The notes beneath the pieces were generated by a model that searched no databases, was not told where the DNA came from, and saw only the letters and a list, made by a program, of their open reading frames with translations. The translations under genes and the position numbers were made by a program. From contig OY804577.1 in the NCBI GenBank assembly GCA_963680875.1, positions 107,891,906-107,955,905 on the forward strand: DNA of 64,000 bases, in the 5' to 3' direction. Positions 32,221-44,271 of the stretch are shown piece after piece. The number at the start of each line of letters is the position of its first letter. Position 1 is the first letter of the stretch. Source of the DNA: Bathymodiolus brooksi. Lineage: Eukaryota; Mollusca; Bivalvia; Mytilida; Modiolidae.

Positions 32221-33230
32221 TCACTCATAACAACATAATGAGTAAATAACCAATCAAAATTTGGACAATTCCGAATGTTTTGGTGTAAAATTTGTTAAAA
32301 TCTATCCAGAAATGACTTTTTGAAAAAATATGGTTTTGGTTGATTTTATAGGGATTTTTTTTACATTTCCCAATACTTTTGACAGATGTGTATATATATA
32401 TATACTGTTACCGTTTTTTTTACCGTAGTTCTCTCAGACAATTTGCTTTCTTTTTTTATGTGGTGTCACTATCTAGATAAAATTAAAGAACGTGAATTTA
32501 ACTGCAATATTTATTATACAAGTTTTTATGTCATGTAATCTTTGAATAGCAGTAATAATTGTGATATTTCAATGCATATTATTTATATATCACATAAAAT
32601 GATAAGTGAATACAAAGGATATTATCCCTATTCCTCTCATGTCGGCGTCAAAATATGGAATTTGATTATTTATAGTAACGCGAAACACAATTGCTATCGA
32701 TCTCGTTTGGACTTAAATGTCTCTTTCACCAATATTTAAATGTTCAAATCCCTTTTTAAATACATGTATGCACACAAGTGTCTATATGTAGTCGGCCATT
32801 TGTGTTTAGATATTTTGTGGTAATTTATAGATAGATGTAAGAGTAAGTAATTTAGATTGAGATTTTTGCTTTTTTAAGTATTAAATTTATGAAATTTAAA
32901 TTACGATTTCGATCACATTGCTCTGTGATCTTTTTCATTTATATATATTGTTATTGTTACCATAAGATTGTATATGGCTACACGGACACAAAAACATAAA
33001 AATAAAAGGAAAAAGAGGACATTTTTATTGAAAATAACTATATAAACATAAATTTAAAAAGGGGAGGGGTAAGTATTTCCATGTCACAAGTGCTCGACTG
33101 TCAGCTTTTTTGTGTTACAGAATTAAAAAAAAAAGTTAAATTGTCTTTCACTTATTGACAGATCCTAGAGATAACGTGTATTGAGTAACGGCCATGGACA
33201 CTCTTCTGGGGTATTCAACAGTCGCTCTTG
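32221..33230. other. Non-coding part of unit A
   Basis: AT-rich with a short (TA)n at 32392-32404. The 65-codon frame at 32542 has no motif and reflects low complexity. Nothing else is seen. Confidence 0.4.
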
Positions 33231-33400
33231 GCACGGAATTACCACCCCCCCCCTTTTTTTTTTAACTTTCTGTTTACAATTAGAGTTATATAGCCTATAT
33301 TGGGCCGACACATGAAAGATTGTATGAATATATAAAGAAATTTTATTGAAAATGAATATGTAAACAGAAAGTTAAAAAAGGGGGTGATAATTCCGCGCCA
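33231..33400. repeat. Inverted repeat, about 40-bp arms
   Basis: Left arm GGAATTACCACCCC...AACTTTCTGTTTAC, right arm GTAAACAGAAAGTTAAAAAA...GATAATTCCG. About 85 bases of spacer. Repeated in unit B at 39754-39921. Confidence 0.7.
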
Positions 33401-33469
33401 CGATATTCATGTGTCGTTAATTGAAAAATTCGAATTTTACAAGGACGATGTGCATGGTCAATACAATAT

Positions 33470-34193
33470 CACAGGTACTCGAGGACAGGACCCTGTCTGG
33501 TACCCCTCAATGCCCCTCCTACCTCATTACACATGTACTTTAAAAAAAAATGTCATTTTTTTATAGTTGTTATATAGTGATTTGAACATGTATAGTAAAC
33601 ATATTTATCCTGCAATCAGTACATTTGCTGTCCAAATATGCCATACGAAATTTTTTTGCTTTATTCGTACTAGACGAATAAACCTTTCAGCCTACGAATA
33701 AACTTTTCAGCCTACGAATAAACTTTCCTGGTACCCTGTAGCTATGTACAGCGGAGGGCGAAGACAAGTATGAAACTGGTACTAATGTAACGCGGACCAC
33801 GAAGAAGACACCCTTGACAACATTTATGAAAGGCGAGGAATGACGCTTGTTTCTGTCCTTTTTGTTTAAATCTGACAAGTTTTCCGATTTTTTTGACATT
33901 GCAGGATAAACACAATATACGTACATTGTCGTTAAATATAAAGTTCATTTGTACTCGCTGCGAAACAGGCCTGAAAAGCTCGCCAAAGGCTCGCTATTCT
34001 GCCTGTTTCTAAAGCTCGTACAAATAAATTTTATATTTACCGACAATGTACGTATATTGTATATGTATTAATTAAATAAAGACATACTGTACATAGGTAT
34101 ATATATTGTTTATAAAACATGTTTTTATAGTAATGAGGTAGGAGGGGCATTGAGGGGTACCAGGCAGGGTCCTGTCCTTGAGTACCTGTGTAC
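33470..34193. mobile_element. Foldback element with 60-bp inverted ends and inner hairpin
   Basis: The outer ends start ACAGGTACTC(G/A)AGGACAGG and run through CCCTCAATGCCCCTCCTACC; the right end (34132-34193) is the inverse. Inside, 33911-34061 forms a second hairpin (CAATATACGTACATTGTCG against CGACAATGTACGTATATTG), and TACGAATAAAC(C/T)TTTCAGCC is repeated in tandem at 33672-33722. About 720 bp, no credible ORF. The second copy in unit B is at 39991-40714. Confidence 0.75.
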
Positions 34194-34294
34194 AGTATAC
34201 GTGGACAAAAGTTAAGGTTATAAATTTTTCCATTATCCCATTATTCTAATCAATATTTCAGATATTAATCAATTTGATATATTTCATGTTTTCA

Positions 34295-34605
34295 GGTGTA
34301 ATAGTTAGCGAGCAAAGACTTGATTGCCTCTGAATCAGTATAATGTGTCCGAGTGCAGGGGCGACATGTCTATCCGCGGACTGTTGTTTCAGTGAGCTAG
34401 CACTATAAAAATACAACTAAGCGTGTTGATCTAGTACAAAGCGGTTGATGGTTTATGGTGTTTAACGCCACTTTCAATTATAGTTCAGTTATATATCAAA
34501 GCGGATCTCATCATTATCTCGTTGAAAATTAATTTGTTCTCGCCATGATATAGCTGAAAAACTGTTGAGTTGGCGTTAAACAACAATCACTCACTCACTA
34601 TGTTT
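34295..34605 (+). repeat. SINE family 2, head lost, with a nested SINE 1 scrap
   Basis: TCAGTATAATGTGTCCGAG, GATCTAGTACAAAGCGG and the tail TTCTCGCCATGATATAGC are in order. A 50-base inverted SINE 1 tail (GGTGTTTAACGCCACTTTCA) sits in the middle. Repeats in unit B at about 40816-41126. Confidence 0.65.
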
Positions 34606-34650
34606 TCAGGTTAATGTTGTGGTTGAATTATAACGATTATATGTGTTAAT

Positions 34651-34932
34651 ATGGGTTGTGGTCAAAGTTCCAATACCAAAGTGAATAAAAATAGCACGAA
34701 AACAAACACACGCAGACATCACCGGAAGAGGTCATTGAGTGATAAACAGGAGTTAGCTGGATTTAATATCGATGGATTTGTTGTCTCCTATGAAGAACCA
34801 GCAGCAGCATACCAAGATGAAACACAAACAGCAGATACGGTACCTGCCACAACTGAACAGGAAGACACCAGAGAAGATCAACTAGTACAACAGCAAAACC
34901 TTGGATCCTCAGTAACGAACACAGCGACGTGA
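34651..34932 (+). CDS. Predicted lipid-anchored small protein MGCGQSS, copy A
   Basis: 93 codons, intact. The N-terminus MGCGQSSNTKVNKNS fits an N-myristoylation signal (Gly2, Ser6) with Cys3 available for palmitoylation, followed by a basic patch (NTRRHHRKRSLSDKQ). Such an arrangement targets proteins to the inner face of the plasma membrane. RKRSLS is a basophilic-kinase-type site. The C-terminal half is acidic and Gln/Thr-rich and probably disordered. No enzyme motif is visible. A good acceptor (CTATGTTTTCAG at about 34610) lies 40 bases upstream, so there is probably an untranslated first exon elsewhere. ATTAAA at 35058 may serve for polyadenylation. The alternative reading is that the ORF lies in the 3'UTR of the lipid-kinase-like gene. 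An identical copy is at 41172. Confidence 0.6.
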   Translation: MGCGQSSNTKVNKNSTKTNTRRHHRKRSLSDKQELAGFNIDGFVVSYEEPAAAYQDETQTADTVPATTEQEDTREDQLVQQQNLGSSVTNTAT

Positions 34933-35199
34933 TCCCTGGCCACGTATTGTGATAAATATAACCTACTTCCATAACTTGGTAGAAGGTTAGATAATGTTCC
35001 AGGAACTTTGAAAAAAGGAAAAAAAATTTAGAGGAGAATAGTGTATGATACATGAACATTAAATATATATGTGTGCAAGTTGATGTCAGTTAGAAACTAA
35101 CATACGAACTTATAAAATATTCTTTTTAAATTATTTGGCTTTCCATTTTTAATTATTTTTTTGGTATGCTTACTAAGTTGTGTCATACACCAGTTAGTA

Positions 35200-35800
35200 A
35201 TTTATTATTCAAGCTAAAGTTCCCCTCCTTTGGACATAGATGATTATAGCAGATTTAGCTATCCTATTTAGGCCCTTTCTTTATGTGTCATACATAAGTA
35301 TCCATATATATGACTGGTTATTAATATAGACACACCTCATCAATTATAAAACTATAATGATTACAAAAGGGTAATCAGAAGCCGTAAATCGAAGAACTGA
35401 CAATACAGTGGTTAAGAAAAGAAAAAAGACAAACGGAAAAACAATGGTCAAGGAAAATGAAAATTGAACAATCCGAAATCCAATGAATACCAGAAGTGAA
35501 ATCAGGTGTTCCGGAAAGACAAGCAGTTCCCATTCCACTAGTGAAACTCGTAGTGTAACGCGTATTAAGCATCCGATGATAGGTCAATAATAAAGAAGAA
35601 CGGTATTAGGACTACAACAAATGGAAGATATCCAATGTCATCTGTGACAGATATTCTATAACAGTTAACCATGACATGATGGAGACCGTAAAATGTTCAA
35701 GGTGGTGACTTCAACATTAACCCTAGGAACCCTTGGATTAGTGTCTCCTTGACAGAAGAGACCCTCTACCAAGGAAACCCTGATTAGAACCGTAGGCGCT
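35200..35800 (-). repeat. Family D fragment followed by family C copy
   Basis: 35205-35290 has AGCTAAAGTTCCCCTCC...CTATTTAGGCCC (family D). From 35340 family C follows (TAATCAGAAGCCGTAAATC, ATCAGGTGTTCCGG, CAGTTCCCATTCCACTAG), continuing into the GGAGACCGTAAAATG and AGGAACCCTTGG blocks also present at 13620-13700. Repeated in unit B at 41721-42321. Confidence 0.65.
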
Positions 35801-36540
35801 GAAATATCGCATAAACTACATATGCAGGTGCTGCTGGAATGTTTCTACTTGAAGTTCACAATGGGAAAATTGAAATCATCTCTTTTGTCGTTTCCTTCAG
35901 TAACTCTGAAACCAGGTTTTGACCGTTGACCTATATTGTAATAATCTGGGAAGAGGTTTCGTGGAGTAATTAGCAGACCTGGCAAAGTAACACTGTTTGT
36001 TATGCAATTTAGGTATCCATTAGAGTGACGAAAGATTCAGTTCTTCATCTTTAGTTGAAATTTCAATTAACACAAAACCCACCTGTGATTAACCAGGAGT
36101 TCCTCTTTCGTAGTGTCGTCGGGAATATGTTGTGTTACCTAGTGAATTGTCAACACCCGATTCCTTTATCAAGCTATATGTAATTGATTTGCTATTAGAG
36201 GCTTTGTGTGCAGGATCAACAACATACTTGACACGAAGGTAAGATGGTGTTCTGCGACATTTGGTTCATTGCCAACCGTTGTTGTGTGAGTATTCATTGA
36301 CCCGTAAATTTTCTAACTTGTATCAACGATCTCACAGCCATAACCCATTCGGAAAGATTATCTAGGTTTTCTCTTTCACTTTTTTCCTATTTAATTTTAA
36401 AGCTATGCTTCCAAATGATGGAGTAAGGCTCACAATAGTTCGACCCTTTGGCTAACACATTCAGTTATGAAAATTTTAGTTGCAAAATGTGTAATATACG
36501 GATACAAGATGGTTAGAACAGACCGGCCTTTTAAATGGGG

Positions 36541-36786
36541 TTAGGGTTATGGTGTTTAACGCCACTTTCAACAATATTTCAATTATATCGTGGAGGCCAG
36601 TTTTATTGGTGGAGGAAACCGGAGTGCCCGGAGAAAACCACCGACTTGTCAAGTCACTGACAAACTTTATCACATAATATTGCATCGAGTACATCTCGCA
36701 TGAGCGGGATTCGAACTCACATCTCCAGTGGTGATAGGAACCGATTGCCTAGGTAGTTATAAACCCAACTACCATACGATCACGAT
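36541..36786 (-). repeat. SINE family 1, full length
   Basis: Reversed: head ATCGTATGGTAGTTGGGTT, box B GAGTTCGAATCCCGC, body AAGTCACTGACTTGAC-like, tail GAAAGTGGCGTTAAACACC, then CATAACCCTAACCCC. Repeated in unit B at 43062-43307. Confidence 0.8.
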
Positions 36787-36834
36787 CATTTTTAGATTTT
36801 ACATACGTGCATGTATTTATCAGGGGATTATAGT

Positions 36835-37010
36835 ATCTATATAATAAACCATATACGAGTGGTTATATTTTTATAGATACTCCTCATCGTGGTGTGGTAC
36901 ATAAGTAACCATATCCGAGTGGATATATTCTTATACATTATCATCAACAAGTCGTGTGATATATAATGAGCCATACCAGTGATTATTTTTATATACCCAC
37001 ACCTCATCAA
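36835..37010. repeat. Three imperfect tandem units, about 60 bp
   Basis: ACCATATACGAGTGGTTATA, ACCATATCCGAGTGGATATA and GCCATACCAGTGATTAT are each followed by a CTCATC or TCATCAA segment. Repeated in unit B at about 43356-43530. Confidence 0.6.
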
Positions 37011-37379
37011 TTAGTTCTTTCATGCTAATGGTATATATCCACTTTTCAACTAAATTTGTGTTTTTTCGAGTCTATTTGACCACCATTTTGTCTGAAGCTT
37101 AACCTTTCCAACACTATATATTTTCTAAAACGTACATGATTCATGAATATTATGGGATGTTTAAAACCTTGCGTGAAATGCCATGCTCTGGGGTATCGCC
37201 TACTCTAAAAATAGCAACGCCATTCCCAGAAATTTAATACTTATAGGTCATGCATCAAGACCTCCATAACGGATTAAAATACAACTAAATGTAACCACAT
37301 TTGGGTTCAAAATAATGCTTATATTGACCTTCAATTAACAATTTCATTTATGGCATTACATTTAATATTTTTCAAGATA
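37011..37379. other. Non-coding part of unit A
   Basis: I see nothing here that I can support. The counterpart in unit B is 43532-43900. Confidence 0.35.
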
Positions 37380-37585
37380 CATTGGATTTACAACTACCTA
37401 TGCAGTCAGCTGATGTTGTGAGTTCGAATCTCGATCAGTGCGAGGTTTACAACATTATGTGATAACGTTTGTCAGTGACTTGCGACAGGTCGGTGGTTTT
37501 CTCCGGGTCCTTCGGTTTCCTCCACCAACAAAACTGACCGCCACGATATTACTGAAATATTGTTGAAAGTGGCCTTAAACACCAT
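37380..37585 (+). repeat. SINE family 1, head slightly truncated
   Basis: TGGATTTACAACTACCTATG, box B GAGTTCGAATCTCG, GACTTGCGACAGGTCGGTGG and the tail TGAAATATTGTTGAAAGTGG. Repeated at 43901-44106. Confidence 0.75.
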
Positions 37586-37750
37586 CAAACAAACAAAACA
37601 ACATCAAAATACAACAAAGCGAAAAAAACATTTATCTTTAAAAAGGACTAATTTTGTTCCATGCTCCGATTGGTTACCTAAAGGGATTGTTACGAGATTA
37701 TATAAAAATAAATATTGCGTGTACATGTTATGCGTTTATTGGTGTGTTAA

Positions 37751-37873
37751 CTATTCCAAACGAACGAAATCTGCACACTTGTCCCAAAACAAATCAATGT
37801 CAGCTTTTGTGCCATGTCTGGGATATTCTAAATATGTATATGTATTTATGAGATCTAACACGTCAACTGGTAG
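37751..37873 (-). pseudogene. 3' stub of the Toll-like receptor gene at the unit junction
   Basis: These 123 bases are identical in meaning to the last 41 codons of the receptor gene (44272-44394): LINTYTYLEYPRHGTKADID, then FWDKCADFVRLE and the stop. On its 5' side the sequence jumps at 37874 into the start of unit B. It is therefore a product of the duplication and cannot make a receptor. Confidence 0.9.
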
Positions 37874-40800
37874 AGGACTGGTTGCGACATGTCTATCCGC
37901 AGACTTGTTTCATTGAGCTAGCACTAATAAAAGATCCAATTAAGTGAGTTGATCTAGTACAAAGTGAATATCCTCATCATTAATGCAACCTTTTTTCTTT
38001 TCTTTTTTAAATTCATGAGATTTTATTGAAATCTGTAAATTTGTTGAATAATGGTACCTTATCCCGGTCGTACCTTTGGCTTAATCGTGCCGTACCTTAT
38101 CCCGACCATACCTTATCCAGGCCTCGTTAATATTAGAAAGCTCAATGTAATATATAGTTATTAGTATTTGTTAGTAAGTACATATAAAACAAAACATTTC
38201 TATTTAAAAGCATGATACATATACATTGTATATGACATAATGGAAAGTATGGAACGTAACTTGTTCTCGCCATGATATAGCTGAAAAAACATTGCTCATT
38301 TGGCGTTAATCAACAACCGCAACACCATCATACAAACCGACCAATCAAATATAAATATATACTTGATATCATCTATTGTATCATCTATTTGTTTAGATCT
38401 TTTGGTTTATTTGCTCCCAAAAGACTTTTATTTTAAAGTGTTTAGCTTTCCAGTTGTTTTGACTTTTGAGTGTACCTGATAAAGGTTGTTCGAGAAACTC
38501 ACTGTTCACACTAAATTAGATATCTACGTTTTTATTACTATCTAAATTGAATTATTCCAATTTAATCATAGAGCTTGAAAATTGGAAATATAATATTATT
38601 TTGCTGTCAACGTTTACTCCATGGATGTACGCATGAATTCTGCAATTTGGTTGATTATTGTCATTGTGTCCCTGTGATTAACATACAATAATACTATGGA
38701 CCCGCATCGGTGGTCTAATAGTTAACATGCTCGCCTTGGAAAATCACTCATAACAACATAATGAGTAAATAACCAATCAAAATTTGGACAATTCCGAATG
38801 TTTTGGTGTAAAATTTGTTAAAATCTATCCAGAAATGACTTTTTGAAAAAATATGGTTTTGGTTGATTTTATAGGGATTTTTTTTACATTTCCCAATACT
38901 TTTGACAGATGTGTATATATATATATACTGTTACCGTTTTTTTTACCGTAGTTCTCTCAGACAATTTGCTTTCTTTTTTTATGTGGTGTCACTATCTAGA
39001 TAAAATTAAAGAACGTGAATTTAACTGCAATATTTATTATACAAGTTTTTATGTCATGTAATCTTTGAATAGCAGTAATAATTGTGATATTTCAATGCAT
39101 ATTATTTATATATCACATAAAATGATAAGTGAATACAAAGGATATTATCCCTATTCCTCTCATGTCGGCGTCAAAATATGGAATTTGATTATTTATAGTA
39201 ACGCGAAACACAATTGCTATCGATCTCGTTTGGACTTAAATGTCTCTTTCACCAATATTTAAATGTTCAAATCCCTTTTTAAATACATGTATGCACACAA
39301 GTGTCTATATGTAGTCGGCCATTTGTGTTTAGATATTTTGTGGTAATTTATAGATAGATGTAAGAGTAAGTAATTTAGATTGAGATTTTTGCATTTTTAA
39401 GTATTAAATTTATGAAATTTAAATTACGATTTCGATCACATTGCTCTGTGATCTTTTTCATTTATATATATTGTTATTGTTACCATAAGATTGTATATGG
39501 CTACACGGACACAAAAACATAAAAATAAAAGGAAAAAGAGGACATTTTTATTGAAAATAACTATATAAACATAAATTTAAAAAGGGGAGGGGTAAGTATT
39601 TCCATGTCACAAGTGCTCGACTGTCAGCTTTTTTGTGTTACAGAATTAAAAAAAAAAGTTAAATTGTCTTTCACTTATTGACAGATCCTAGAGATAACGT
39701 GTATTGAGTAACGGCCATGGACACTCTTCTGGGGTATTCAACAGTCGCTCTTGGCACGGAATTACCACCCCCCCCCTTTTTTTTTAACTTTCTGTTTACA
39801 ATTAGAGTTATATAGCCTATATTGGGCCGACACATGAAAGATTGTATGAATATATAAAGAAATTTTATTGAAAATGAATATGTAAACAGAAAGTTAAAAA
39901 GGGGGTGATAATTCCGCGCCACGATATTCATGTGTCGTTAATTGAAAAATTCGAATTTTACAAGGACGATGTGCATGGTCAATACAATATCACAGGTACT
40001 CGAGGACAGGACCCTGTCTGGTACCCCTCAATGCCCCTCCTACCTCATTACACATGTACTTTAAAAAAAAATGTCATTTTTTTATAGTTGTTATATAGTG
40101 ATTTGGACATGTATAGTAAACATATTTATCCTGCAATCAGTACATTTGCTGTCCAAATATGCTATACGAAAATTTTTTGCTTTATTCGTACTAGACGAAT
40201 AAACCTTTCAGCCTACGAATAAACTTTTCAGCCTACGAATAAACTTTCCTGGTACCCTGTAGCTATGTACAGCGGAGGGCGAAGACAAGTATGAAACTGG
40301 TACTAATGTAACGCGGACCACGAAGAAGACACCCTTGACAACATTTATGAAAGGCGAGGAATGACGCTTGTTTCTGTCCTTTTTGTTTAAATCTGACAAG
40401 TTTTCCGATTTTTTTGACATTGCAGGATAAACACAATATACGTACATTGTCGTTAAATATAAAGTTCATTTGTACTCGCTGCGAAACAGGCCTGAAAAGC
40501 TCGCCAAAGGCTCGCTATTCTGCCTGTTTCTAAAGCTCGTACAAATAAATTTTATATTTACCGACAATGTACGTATATTGTATATGTATTAATTAAATAA
40601 AGACATACTGTACATAGGTATATATATTGTTTATAAAACATGTTTTTATAGTAATGAGGTAGGAGGGGCATTGAGGGGTACCAGGCAGGGTCCTGTCCTT
40701 GAGTACCTGTGTACAATATACGTGGACAAAAGTTAAGGTTATAAATTTTTCCATTATCCCATTATTCTAATCAATATTTCAGATATTAATCAATTTGATA

Positions 40801-41171
40801 TATTTCATGTTTTCAGGTGTAATAGTTAGCGAGCAAAGACTTGATTGCCTCTGAATCAGTATAATGTGTCCGAGTGCAGGGGCGACATGTCTATCCGCGG
40901 ACTGTTGTTTCAGTGAGCTAGCACTATAAAAATACAACTAAGCGTGTTGATCTAGTACAAAGCGGTTGATGGTTTATGGTGTTTAACGCCACTTTCAATT
41001 ATAGTTCAGTTATATATCAAAGCGGATCTCATCATTATCTCGTTGAAAATTAATTTGTTCTCGCCATGATATAGCTGAAAAACTGTTGAGTTGGCGTTAA
41101 ACAACAATCACTCACTCACTATGTTTTCAGGTTAATGTTGTGGTTGAATTATAACGATTATATGTGTTAAT

Positions 41172-41453
41172 ATGGGTTGTGGTCAAAGTTCCAATACCAA
41201 AGTGAATAAAAATAGCACGAAAACAAACACACGCAGACATCACCGGAAGAGGTCATTGAGTGATAAACAGGAGTTAGCTGGATTTAATATCGATGGATTT
41301 GTTGTCTCCTATGAAGAACCAGCAGCAGCATACCAAGATGAAACACAAACAGCAGATACGGTACCTGCCACAACTGAACAGGAAGACACCAGAGAAGATC
41401 AACTAGTACAACAGCAAAACCTTGGATCCTCAGTAACGAACACAGCGACGTGA
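41172..41453 (+). CDS. Predicted lipid-anchored small protein MGCGQSS, copy B
   Basis: Identical in protein sequence to the copy at 34651 (MGCGQSS start, basic RRHHRKRS patch, acidic Gln/Thr-rich tail, 93 codons). Surrounding non-coding DNA, including the upstream acceptor (about 41131) and ATTAAA signal, is also duplicated; the 3' flank differs only at about 41543 (AAAACATTTTTA against an A run). If the gene needs an untranslated exon left of 31351, only one of the two copies may keep its original promoter. Confidence 0.6.
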   Translation: MGCGQSSNTKVNKNSTKTNTRRHHRKRSLSDKQELAGFNIDGFVVSYEEPAAAYQDETQTADTVPATTEQEDTREDQLVQQQNLGSSVTNTAT

Positions 41454-44255
41454 TCCCTGGCCACGTATTGTGATAAATATAACCTACTTCCATAACTTGG
41501 TAGAAGGTTAGATAATGTTCCAGGAACTTTGAAAAAAGGAAAACATTTTTAGAGGAGAATAGTGTATGATACATGAACATTAAATATATATGTGTGCAAG
41601 TTGATGTCAGTTAGAAACTAACATACGAACTTATAAAATATTCTTTTTAAATTATTTGGCTTTCCATTTTTAATTATTTTTTTGGTATGCTTACTAAGTT
41701 GTGTCATACACCAGTTAGTAATTTATTATTCAAGCTAAAGTTCCCCTCCTTTGGACATAGATGATTATAGCAGATTTAGCTATCCTATTTAGGCCCTTTC
41801 TTTATGTGTCATACATAAGTATCCATATATATGACTGGTTATTAATATAGACACACCTCATCAATTATAAAACTATAATGATTACAAAAGGGTAATCAGA
41901 AGCCGTAAATCGAAGAACTGACAATACAGTGGTTAAGAAAAGAAAAAAGACAAACGGAAAAACAATGGTCAAGGAAAATGAAAATTGAACAATCCGAAAT
42001 CCAATGAATACCAGAAGTGAAATCAGGTGTTCCGGAAAGACAAGCAGTTCCCATTCCACTAGTGAAACTCGTAGTGTAACGCGTATTAAGCATCCGATGA
42101 TAAGTCAATAATAAAGAAGAACGGTATTAGGACTACAACAAATGGAAGATATCCAATGTCATCTGTGACAGATATTCTATAACAGTTAACCATGACATGA
42201 TGGAGACCGTAAAATGTTCAAGGTGGTGACTTCAACATTAACCCTAGGAACCCTTGGATTAGTGTCTCCTTGACAGAAGAGACCCTCTACCAAGGAAACC
42301 CTGATTAGAACCGTAGGCGCTGAAATATCGCATAAACTACATATGCAGGTGCTGCTGGAATGTTTCTACTTGAAGTTCACAATGGGAAAATTGAAATCAT
42401 CTCTTTTGTCGTTTCCTTCAGTAACTCTGAAACCAGGTTTTGACCGTTGACCTATATTGTAATAATCTGGGAAGAGGTTTCGTGGAGTAATTAGCAGACC
42501 TGGCAAAGTAACACTGTTTGTTATGCAATTTAGGTATCCATTAGAGTGACGAAAGATTCAGTTCTTCATCTTTAGTTGAAATTTCAATTAACACAAAACC
42601 CACCTGTGATTAACCAGGAGTTCCTCTTTCGTAGTGTCGTCGGGAATATGTTGTGTTACCTAGTGAATTGTCAACACCCGATTCCTTTATCAAGCTATAT
42701 GTAATTGATTTGCTATTAGAGGCTTTGTGTGCAGGATCAACAACATACTTGACACGAAGGTAAGATGGTGTTCTGCGACATTTGGTTCATTGCCAACCGT
42801 TGTTGTGTGAGTATTCATTGACCCGTAAATTTTCTAACTTGTATCAACGATCTCACAGCCATAACCCATTCGGAAAGATTATCTAGGTTTTCTCTTTCAC
42901 TTTTTTCCTATTTAATTTTAAAGCTATGCTTCCAAATGATGGAGTAAGGCTCACAATAGTTCGACCCTTTGGCTAACACATTCAGTTATGAAAATTTTGG
43001 TTGCAATATGTGTAATATACGGATACAAGATGGTTAGAACAGACCGGCCTTTTAAATGGGGTTAGGGTTATGGTGTTTAACGCCACTTTCAACAATATTT
43101 CAATTATATCGTGGAGGCCAGTTTTATTGGTGGAGGAAACCGGAGTGCCCGGAGAAAACCACCGACTTGTCAAGTCACTGACAAACTTTATCACATAATA
43201 TTGCATCGAGTACATCTCGCATGAGCGGGATTCGAACTCACATCTCCAGTGGTGATAGGAACCGATTGCCTAGGTAGTTATAAACCCAACTACCATACGA
43301 TCACGATCATTTTTAGATTTTACATACGTGCATGTATTTATCAGGGGATTATAGTATCTATATAATAAACCATATACGAGTGGTTATATTTTTATAGATA
43401 CTCCTCATCGTGGTGTGGTACATAAGTAACCATATCCGAGTGGATATATTCTTATACATTATCATCAACAAGTCGTGTGATATATAATGAGCCATACCAG
43501 TGATTATTTTTATATACCCACACCTCATCAATTAGTTCTTTCATGCTAATGGTATATATCCACTTTTCAACTAAATTTGTGTTTTTTCGAGTCTATTTGA
43601 CCACCATTTTGTCTGAAGCTTAACCTTTCCAACACTATATATTTTCTAAAACGTACATGATTCATGAATATTATGGGATGTTTAAAACCTTGCGTGAAAT
43701 GCCATGCTCTGGGGTATCGCCTACTCTAAAAATAGCAACGCCATTCCCAGAAATTTAATACTTATAGGTCATGCATCAAGACCTCCATAACGGATTAAAA
43801 TACAACTAAATGTAACCACATTTGGGTTCAAAATAATGCTTATATTGACCTTCAATTAACAATTTCATTTATGGCATTACATTTAATATTTTTCAAGATA
43901 CATTGGATTTACAACTACCTATGCAGTCAGCTGATGTTGTGAGTTCGAATCTCGGTCAGTGCGAGGTTTACAACATTATGTGATAACGTTTGTCAGTGAC
44001 TTGCGACAGGTCGGTGGTTTTCTCCGGGTCCTTCGGTTTCCTCCACCAACAAAACTGACCGCCACGATATTACTGAAATATTGTTGAAAGTGGCCTTAAA
44101 CACCATCAAACAAACAAAACAACATCAAAATACAACAAAGCGAAAAAAACATTTATCTTTAAAAAGGACTAATTTTGTTCCATGCTCCGATTGGTTACCT
44201 AAAGGGATTGTTACGAGATTATATAAAAATAAATATTGCGTGTACATGTTATGCG

Positions 44256-44261
44256 TTTATT
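44256..44261 (-). terminator. Candidate polyadenylation signal of the TLR gene
   Basis: AATAAA on the minus strand, 10 bases past the stop codon. It lies within the duplicated unit and is also present at 37735. Confidence 0.4.
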
Positions 44262-44271
44262 GGTGTGTTAA

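Larger units (their letters stand above)
31351..37873. repeat. Tandem duplication, unit A (6523 bp)
   Basis: The whole segment is repeated directly at 37874-44394. Comparing by eye I find about ten substitutions (for example at 33571, 34195, 35581, 36480, 37433) and small indels in A/T or C/T runs, i.e. roughly 0.2 percent difference. The two units meet with only AG in common at the junction. Unit A holds family D and SINE pieces, a TIR element, the MGCGQSS gene, family C, two SINEs and a stub of the TLR 3' end. Confidence 0.97.

Noticed and set aside
33687..33948. Minus-strand frames of 68 and 79 codons (repeated at 40208-40469)
   Set aside because: They lie within the foldback element, overlap each other in two frames and have no motif.
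36539..36560. Telomere-like GGGGTTAGGGTTATGG (also at 43060 and 54182)
   Set aside because: It is the microsatellite tail of inverted SINE family 1 copies, and no tandem TTAGGG array follows.
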